Source of the DNA: Rhizophagus irregularis
Lineage: Eukaryota > Glomeromycota > Glomeromycetes > Glomerales > Glomeraceae
Assembly (NCBI RefSeq): GCF_026210795.1
Contig: NC_089430.1
Span: 558,001-622,000 of the forward strand
Direction of reading: 5' to 3'
DNA length: 64,000 nt
The position numbers and the translations under genes were made by a program. Below the pieces are notes generated by a model. The model did not search any database. It was not told the DNA's origin and was given only the letters and a program-made list of their open reading frames with translations. Positions 57,195 to 64,000 of the stretch are shown piece by piece. Numbering within the stretch: the stretch's first letter is position 1; each line of letters opens with the position of its first letter.

Positions 57195-58391
57195 ATGTCT
57201 AAACGTAAAGCAGTTTATAATAATCAAGTAGAAGTTGAAACAGGTATTTATATAACTTTTTGTAAATATAATTATATTTTTTGCTTATATGTAAGAAAAA
57301 TAAATAGTAAAATACCAAAAATATGTATGATAGAAATGAAAAAAAATCCAAGGACTTTATCGAAAAAGAGGAGAGAAATGAATATCGAAGAAACTAATCA
57401 ATTATTATTAGGTAAATATTAATTATATAGGCTTTAGCTCTTTGATATTATTCTATTAATTTTAATTGAAATAATTGAAATGATATATTATATGGAAAAA
57501 GAAGTAATAGTAGAAGATGATGTAAGGGATAAAAGTGAAGATGAAGATAAAGAAGATGAAGATGATGAAGATGATGATAATGATAACGACAAGTTAGGCA
57601 TGACTAAAACAGTTCTGGATCCATTTCAGTTTTGTACAAAATTAGATATATGTAACTGGCTTCTAAAAAATCCAGACATTTTACGATTAGCAAATGAGAT
57701 GAATGAATCATCTTATGTCATTAGTTCAAAGAATACTGAAGTTAGTATTAATACAATATGGTAATATTTATTATGTCTAAATCTTTAAATAACGTATCTC
57801 ATAATATTTTAGGATAAAATACGACTCTGGGATGAGTCGATAAAGTGCTTATTTTTACGAGCGAAGAATCTGAGTAGTGAAGCACTCGATGATTTGGTTG
57901 TGAAAATTTTTCAGTTTAAAATTTATACTAGTGAAGCTAGAAGCTATTTAGAAAAAACTCGTAAGTCTTTAATTGACTTTCGAAATAAATTCAACCAAAA
58001 TATTCTAAATTTAGTGGAGGAATACAAAAAATAAGAAAGAGCAGGTATTTATTTATTTTATTGTTTTATAGTCAACAAAATAGTGCTATTTGTATAATTA
58101 TTAATTAATTAATTATAGGGGTACGACTGGAAATCTTTCACAAAAGAAATTAAAGAATACGTTGATGAAAACGTGATGCAAAAACTTTTAAACTGTCAAC
58201 TCGCAGCTGTCAATATTTTGGAATTAACAAATAATGGAGGAACTGATACGTTAGTTGAGTTTGTTAAGGAAGCCGTCTGCATTTCTTGGGACGGTAAAAA
58301 CTTATCTGGTATAAAGGAGTTATATACCATGACTAAAAATTTAATTAACCCTTCCCGAAGTGGAAGTGATATAGTAAATACCCTAAAACAA
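57195..58391 (+). pseudogene. Acidic/basic KRK protein, copy III
   Basis: Exon 1 57195-57243 (MSKRKAVYNNQVEVET), exon 2 57334-57411 (MKKNPRTLSKKRREMNIEET), exon 3 from 57502 (EVIVEDDV, an acidic run, then DICNWLLKNPDILRLANEMN) to about 57741, next exon from about 57813 (DKIRLWDESIKCLFLRAK ... TRKSLIDFRNKFNQNILNLV), a further exon to 58391 (AVNILELTNNGGTDTLVEFV ... PSRSGSDIVNTLK). One A is missing in EEYKK compared with copy II (near 58030), which shifts the frame into a stop. Apart from this it is the best preserved copy. The function is unknown; the charge pattern suggests a nuclear, perhaps DNA- or chromatin-associated, partner of the transposon. Confidence 0.7.
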
Positions 58392-59573
58392 GTAAGTTAT
58401 TTTATTTATTTCACATATTACGCTTTTGATAATAATATATTAATAAAATTAAATTATAGATTTAGGTGCGTTCTTATAAAATTATATGACGAAGAAGAAT
58501 CATTAATAAATGATTTTATAAAATTTTAATAAAAAAATAAAATTGAGTTTTATTGAGTATTTCTTTTTAGTTTATTTAATTATTATTCTTTTAATGGTAT
58601 AGACTTTAATAATAATTAGCTTCAATCGAAAAATCACAAAAAGTTTTAAAAGTTTTGAATATCTGTTGAGATTCAATCATATTTGAATTTCTTTAACTTG
58701 TTGGGTTTATTACCATTAAGTAATCAATTATCTGTATAAACTGTGTAAAGTTAATTTGGCTCTATTTTGAGTAATATCCAGTTATCCACCTATAAAGAAC
58801 TCATCTGTGCATTACCTAAACAATTATTGGTTGATCAAGTTCGTATAATACCAAATTTATAAAATTGTCTGATTAAATGATCGCGTAATTAAATGATCGC
58901 GTATATTAAATGATCACGTATAAGACCTATTAATTCCTAAAAAGTCAATCCAACCACCATTTTATTTAACCGCTATTTATTTTATTTGTACATTTTTTTT
59001 TTGAAAAAAAAAAACTTTCTTTCTGAAAGTAGAGTCTGCCTCCTATACCGTTTGCCGTCGTGCATGGTGTGTTATAGGGAAAGGCGGACTTGAATTATAT
59101 AGGTGTAAGCTTATGTTATATAGGCGTAAAGCTTATATAATTAACGTAACAAAAATCCTTTAATCAAGGGTTAAAATAGGCATGATGGGATATTCTCATA
59201 TATCATGAGCTCTGTCTGTTCAAAGTGTCGTTTTATATATAATTAAGTAGGCTTAAGTTGTAAGTAACTTTTTTATAACATTGATTATTGGAGAATTAAG
59301 TGGCAAAAATAATTTTTAGTTTGTAAGACTTTAACTCCATACCAATTTGTGTGTGTTTGGCGTATATTTTATTCCCTAACCCTTAGACCCACTCGTGGGT
59401 TGGTAGGTTGCTTTGCACTTCTTGCAGCCTATCTTTAATGGGTTTTAGGTCCACGTTTGCCCATTTAAAATTTATTAAACAGGATGTCATTCGTCCAAAC
59501 ACATTGCAACGTTTGTTGATGAAGCTATGGTTGTCTAATAAAAGTTCACTTTGCCAGGCAATTTATGGTGGAT

Positions 59574-59894
59574 TCAATGGATCAAATTACAAATAACAAT
59601 AATGCAGTCATATGAGAATTCCAGGCCAAAGAATAAAGGTGAATTGTCAAAGTTGAGAATATATTTGTATTTTTTTTTTAAAGCCTTCATTCTCATGAAC
59701 TTTTTCATTGTATCCCTAAGTTCAATGATTTTGGTAATGATGAAACTGCAGTTGTTTACAGGGGTTTCCTGCCAAACTTCTGAGGTGAATTTATGTCTGG
59801 TGTTTTCGAATATACTTATCCTTTTTGCAATAGAGTCATAGCGAGTCTTCTTAAAGCGTACCTGTGACATTCCATCCAACTTGAGCAGTGTCAC
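59574..59894 (-). CDS. Conserved ORF of the giant transposon, copy III
   Basis: 106 codons beginning MTLLKLDGMSQVRFKKTRYD, then HKFTSEVWQETPVNNCSFII and KALKKKYKYILNF. Intact relative to copies I and II. The overlapping + frame (59551-59841) is also open, so strand choice rests on composition and conservation. Confidence 0.45.
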   Translation of the reverse strand: MTLLKLDGMSQVRFKKTRYDSIAKRISIFENTRHKFTSEVWQETPVNNCSFIITKIIELRDTMKKFMRMKALKKKYKYILNFDNSPLFFGLEFSYDCIIVICNLIH

Positions 59895-59957
59895 TGAATC
59901 TAAAGCAAGGTACCCGGTTAATCCTCAACTTTGGGTTGATGAGTTATGATTCTGGAG

Positions 59958-60480
59958 CCCTATAAAAAATATATATACAGTTAGTATACTGTATTTTCGT
60001 ATTTTGCGAACAGTATATTTATAGTATTATTACCGTATAATTACAGTATTTTCACATACTGTATATATTTGGTATTCTGCACACCGTATCATATATACGG
60101 TTTGCATACAGTATATTTTTCCAGTTTCACCCGTATGTTTTATACTTGTAAACAGTAGAAAAACCGTATGTTTTATACCAATAAACAGTATATTGTTTTA
60201 TATTTTATATTGCGAACAGTATACTTTTCCAGGATAAACCGTATATTTTATACTGATAAACAGTACTTTTTTCCAGTTTAAACTGCATATTTTGTACTGA
60301 TAAATAGTATATATTATTCAATTAAATCGTATATTTTATATTTGCAAACAGAATTTAAAATGCATTTATAATCAATAAAATTTTTATTAAATAATATTAA
60401 ATATACAAATATTTTTTTATAAATAATATAAATAAAAAACTAGTATAAAATAATATACTATTTGTAAAAAATATAATATT
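59958..60480 (+). mobile_element. CCCTATAA-terminus element interrupting copy III, right end not seen
   Basis: Copy III stops at TCTGGAG and CCCTATAAAAAATATATATA begins; copies I and II continue TCTGGAGTATTAAGG. The terminus matches the family at 1670 and 43727, and it is followed by subterminal repeats of ATACTGTATA and AACAGTATATT. I could not find a matching TTATAGGG end or the rest of copy III before 64000, so the element probably runs past the window or has lost its end. Confidence 0.65.
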
Positions 60481-60499
60481 AGCAAAATATAAACAAAAA

Positions 60500-60715
60500 A
60501 AAAGAAATTTAATTAGTAATATTATCATTATTTTAAATATAAAAAAGGAATAATAAAAGGTTTGTAAAAAAAAAGAAATTTAATTAGTAATATTATCATT
60601 ATTTTAAATATAAAAAAGGAATAATAAAAGGTTAGTAAAAAAAAAGAAATTTAATTAGTAATATTATCATTATTTTAAATATAAAAAAGAAATAATAAAA
60701 AGTTAGTAATATTAT
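60500..60715. repeat. 71-bp tandem repeat
   Basis: AAAAAAAGAAATTTAATTAG followed by TAATATTATCATTATTTTAA and ATATAAAAAAGGAATAATAA, three units head to tail with few differences. Confidence 0.9.
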
Positions 60716-61279
60716 TAATATATTAGTTAGATATAAAAAAGTAATAAAACGATAGTAGTAATGTTAGTAATATATTAAAAAAATTAAATAAAATACATAA
60801 AAGTAAAAAAAAATATAATTAATATATGTTAACATATAATATTAATATAAAAATAAAAACATAAAATGGTGTACATATAGTTGTTTAGTTAAAATTCACC
60901 ATTACAATTCCAGAGAGATATTAGTGAAAGTAATTGTTAATTGATATACGTGCATATCACTTTTTGTATAACTAGTAGTTTGGTACAAATATATATATTA
61001 TATATTATCAAAATAAGTTTTTTATTTAATTTTTATTATTATATGTTAAAATAATTTTGGTATTCATTTTTATTGTCTTTTTTTTCTAAAAAAAAGAAGA
61101 GAAAAGAATATTTTTGAAAAAATAAACAAAAAATAAACAATAACGTGTTATTAATGCATGTGATCAGCGATCAGCTGAATTTTAATTGGTTAAATGTAGA
61201 AATGCGAAAATTAAAAAGCAGAAGTATTTTTTTTAAAATTTAAATCATACAGATTGTTTTTAAAGTTTAATTAGTAATT

Positions 61280-61560
61280 TAAAAGTTCTTTTTTTTTAAC
61301 AAGAAAATTTGTAAAAATTTTTCTTAATACTGCTTAATTTTTAAATTAAAGCCTTAATACTAAATTAGCTAAATTAGAATTAAGAAAAATTTGTGAGAAT
61401 TTTCTTTGATACTGCTTAATTTTTAAATTAAAGCCTTAATATTAAATTAGTTAAATTAGAATTAAGCAATATTAAGAAAAATTCGCAAGAATTTTCCTTG
61501 ATACTGCTTAATTTTTAAATTAAAGCCTTAATACTACTAAATTAGTTAAATTAGAATTAA
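61280..61560. repeat. Palindromic satellite block 1
   Basis: About three units of 90-105 bp containing GATACTGCTTAATTTTTAAA, TTAAAGCCTTAATACTAAAT and AGTTAAATTAGAATTAAG. Each unit contains CTTAATACTGCTTAA-like sequence and its inverse. Confidence 0.85.
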
Positions 61561-61599
61561 CATATGGACTGATTTATGGAATTAAGTTTTTATATTCAA

Positions 61600-62650
61600 A
61601 AAACTAACTTTATTAAGAAAATGCTAATACAATTTACATGAAAATGATAGATTCACACCGCTGATATAAATAAAATTGATTTGATTATATTATTTTTTGA
61701 TTTTTTTAATAATATCATTAAAATTAAAAAATTTAAATATAATTGTCATGACAAAATATTGAATAACTTAACGTATATGTGTGCTAGACGAATGAATTTA
61801 TATTCATTAGAAAGAGGTAATCAAGAGCTATTCATAAACCAAATATCACATGAATTGGATCACAAGTTGCTGAATAATTACGTTCAATATATTTATTTTT
61901 AACCTTTGACTTTGATCGTTAATATCTTCACATCTAGTAATTCGATTTGAATAATCTTTTTTCGTTCAGGTAGAGTAGATTCTGGGCTTTCATATGAATA
62001 TAAATATATGTGTTTAGCATATATGTACGCCGAGATATTAACGATTTTGTTAATTGAATAAAACTCTGACACAAAAATTTTTAAAATTATAATTCTTACC
62101 AAAAGATGATCTTTACAGGTATTATTGGGCTCTTTTTACTTTACTTAACAAGTTTTTATTTGCCATTTCTGTTTTAAATTGAATAAATTAATAAAATCAA
62201 TTTTAAAAAGTAATTAACAAGTAGAATAAAATTAGTATAGTAAAAAACAAAAAAAAACATCTCAAAAACTCTAAATCATAACTCACATTTTTATTTTGTA
62301 TATATTTTTACTAAAAAAAAGAAGGAAATAAGGTTAAAAATAAATGAAAAAAGATTTTTCTTATTAATAAAAATTATTAATATTTATTTTCTTACTTACT
62401 GATTAAAAAAAACCTGCTGTATATGCCTATAAACTTTTCTAAGTCACCTAACAAAAATCTGATTGAAAAGTGATTGAAAAGTGATTGAAAAAGAAAGTAG
62501 TTGCCATTGTTATTTTTGAATAAACGTTAAAAAATTTTTTTTATTTTTTGATAGATTTAGATCATCTGATTATGTAACACATACAATTTAAGCTTGTGAA
62601 ACATAATTCTTGTTAAAATGTGCAAATCTTTATGTTTGGCTAATTTCACG
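61600..62650. other. No gene seen between satellite blocks
   Basis: AT-rich. Short frames at 61681-61902 (+) and 61899-62102 (-) meet tail to tail. They contain a weak inverted similarity around CGTTAATATCTTCACATCTA and GCCGAGATATTAACGATTTT, so they belong to a foldback rather than genes. A 14-bp tandem (GAAAAGTGATT) is at 62463-62492. Confidence 0.4.
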
Positions 62651-62659
62651 AATTGGCAG

Positions 62660-63080
62660 ATATAAGCAGTATTAAGAAAAATTTGCAAGAATTTTCCTTG
62701 ATACTGCTTAATTTTTAAATTAAAGCCTTAATACTAAATTAGTTAAATTAGAATTAAGCACAATAAGCAGTATTAAGAAAAATTCGCAAGAATTTTCCTT
62801 GATACTGCTTAATTTTTAAATTAAAGCCTTAATACTAAATTAGTTAAATTAGAATTAAGCAGTATTAAGAAAAATTTGCAAGAATTTTCCTTGATACTGC
62901 TTAATTTTTAAATTAAAACCTTAATACTAAATTAGTTAAATTAGAATTAAGCAGTATTAAGAAAAATTCGCAAGAATTTTCCTTAATTTTTAAATTAAAA
63001 CCTTAATACTAAATTAGTTAAATTAGAATTAAGTAGTATTAAGGAAAATTCATGAGAATTTTCCTTAATACTTGCTTAAT
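62660..63080. repeat. Palindromic satellite block 2
   Basis: Four to five more units of the same family as 61280-61560 (GCAAGAATTTTCCTTGATAC, TGCTTAATTTTTAAATTAAA), with TTAAGCAGTATTAAG joining the units. Confidence 0.88.
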
Positions 63081-63607
63081 TTTTAAATTATAATTTATAA
63101 AAATGATTTATAATTGAGTTTTGAATTTAGTATTATCAATCGGACTTTGAACTTAAAAATTAAACAGTATTAACAAAAATTCTTGTGAATTTTTTAATAA
63201 TTGTGATTTTACATCAGTGAGTTTTTGGGTAGTACATATTAGCAGATACTAGTATTGTTTGATGCTTTAAAGTGTAGAAAAACTTACTCTATCACACGTC
63301 AAATAAATAAAAATTGGCTGATTTTAGCTATATTTGTCCAATTTGTGACTTTTTACAGCTGTATTACCAATTCTTAACCACATTTTTCAGTTTTTTCACT
63401 ATACAAAAAAATTGTATATTACATTATGAAATATATATTTTTATAAAAAATTATATTGTAATATTGAATTAAAATTTAAAAAATATTTTATTAAGCAATA
63501 TTAAATAAAAAACTAATCTTAAATAATTAAATTTTAAACAAAATACATTAAGAATATAAATTTACTTGTAATTTAATGTAATACGCACAATTATAAAAAA
63601 TTAATAA

Positions 63608-64000
63608 CTACACAAATATTAACTGTGCCTTCATTAAAATAAATATTCAAGTAGATTCTAAGCTGCTGAACAATTTTTAATTAATAAAAGAAGTCGATTT
63701 ACTTTGGCTAAAGTGCTCAAAATACGCTCTGAAGTGACAAAACGGAAAAAAATAAAATTCGTAAATGAGTACCGTTGTGAAAATCGTGAATAACTCATCA
63801 AGTATTAACTGTACCTTCGTAAAAATTAATATCCAAGTAGTTTTTGACCTGCTGAACAACTATCAATTAATAAAAGAAGTCGATTTACTTTGACTAAAGT
63901 GCTCAAAATACGCTCTGAAGTGACAAAACGGAAAAAAATAAAATTCGTAAATGAGTACTGTTGTGAAAATCGTGAATAACTCATCAAGTATTAACTGTAC
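63608..64000. repeat. 186-bp tandem repeat running off the window end
   Basis: CTGCTGAACAA recurs at 63663 and 63849 (186 bp apart). The intervening AAAAGAAGTCGATTTACTTT, GCTCAAAATACGCTCTGAAG and CGTGAATAACTCATCAAGTA are almost identical in both units, and the second unit leads into a third start at the window edge. Probably the beginning of a satellite. Confidence 0.85.

Larger units (their letters stand above)
49010..59957 (+). mobile_element. Giant DNA transposon, copy III, with transposase body
   Basis: Contains in order: left array (truncated at the palindrome centre), pyrimidine minisatellite, transposase gene (minus), purine tract, Myb/SANT gene (minus), KRK gene (plus), conserved ORF (minus). 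It ends abruptly at 59957 where a CCCTATAA-type terminus begins; the remaining right array and right terminus are not in the window. This is the only copy with the catalytic part of the transposase. Confidence 0.82.

Noticed and set aside
37440-59957. Palindrome as a pure assembly artefact
   Set aside because: Arms carry several different private insertions, with precise target duplications and empty sites in the partner arm, plus distinct point mutations; an artefact would give identical arms. Read-level proof is still lacking.
60500-63080. CRISPR-like arrays
   Set aside because: Units are head-to-tail tandem repeats without unique spacers, in a eukaryotic setting.

Overview
Organism. The window is a very AT-rich eukaryotic nuclear sequence with short spliceosomal introns (GTAAGT or GTATTT ... 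TAG, often with a TACTAAC-like branch site), a tyrosine-kinase-like (TKL) protein kinase fused to a long Sel1 repeat array, and dense transposon remains. This is what one expects of an arbuscular mycorrhizal fungus of the Rhizophagus type (Glomeromycotina). That assignment is inference from protein families and base composition, not a database hit. Layout. 1-9275 holds repeats and non-autonomous transposons: an intron-like inverted repeat, a 1.6-kb CCCTATAA element, a minisatellite, a hAT-type MITE and a chromodomain fossil. I found no gene there. 9276-15984 is the only clearly intact host gene: 12 exons keep one reading frame and give 1992 residues (cysteine-rich N-terminus, TKL kinase, tandemly duplicated mini-exons, about 34 Sel1 repeats). 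Its 3' end is cut by a 787-bp transposon, and a decayed Sel1 fossil lies beyond it. 19481-22262 is a hAT transposon with an 8-bp target duplication, a BED/hAT transposase broken by two nonsense codons, and a nested insertion. 23006-24709 holds a Myb/SANT-like pseudogene and half of a LINE reverse transcriptase. 24710-59957 is mostly three copies of one large DNA transposon. The giant transposon. Copy I (24710-34155, forward) is bounded on both sides by related inverted termini and sits inside the LINE: joining the LINE flanks restores one reading frame. Copy II (35153 to about 48966, reversed) and copy III (about 49010-59957, forward) are fused head to head as a palindrome with arms of about 7.5 kb once private insertions are removed. 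Across the copies the element appears to carry: long subterminal arrays rich in GATATC; a large CMC/Tnp2- or KDZ-like transposase with a BAH-like C-terminal region; a small Arg-rich Myb/SANT-like protein; an acidic, lysine-rich nuclear-type protein of unknown role; and a fourth conserved ORF. I estimate an intact element at about 12 kb. No copy here is intact. Each arm carries dated nested insertions (hAT MITE, CCCTAT elements, CACTG MITEs, a 5'-truncated LINE), several with the empty site preserved in the other arm. How the parts relate. Every nonsense codon I could compare or infer in these transposon genes fits C-to-T or G-to-A change, often at CpG, which points to methylation or deamination-driven silencing. 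The right edge (59958-64000) is another CCCTATAA-type terminus followed by satellite-like tandem repeats.
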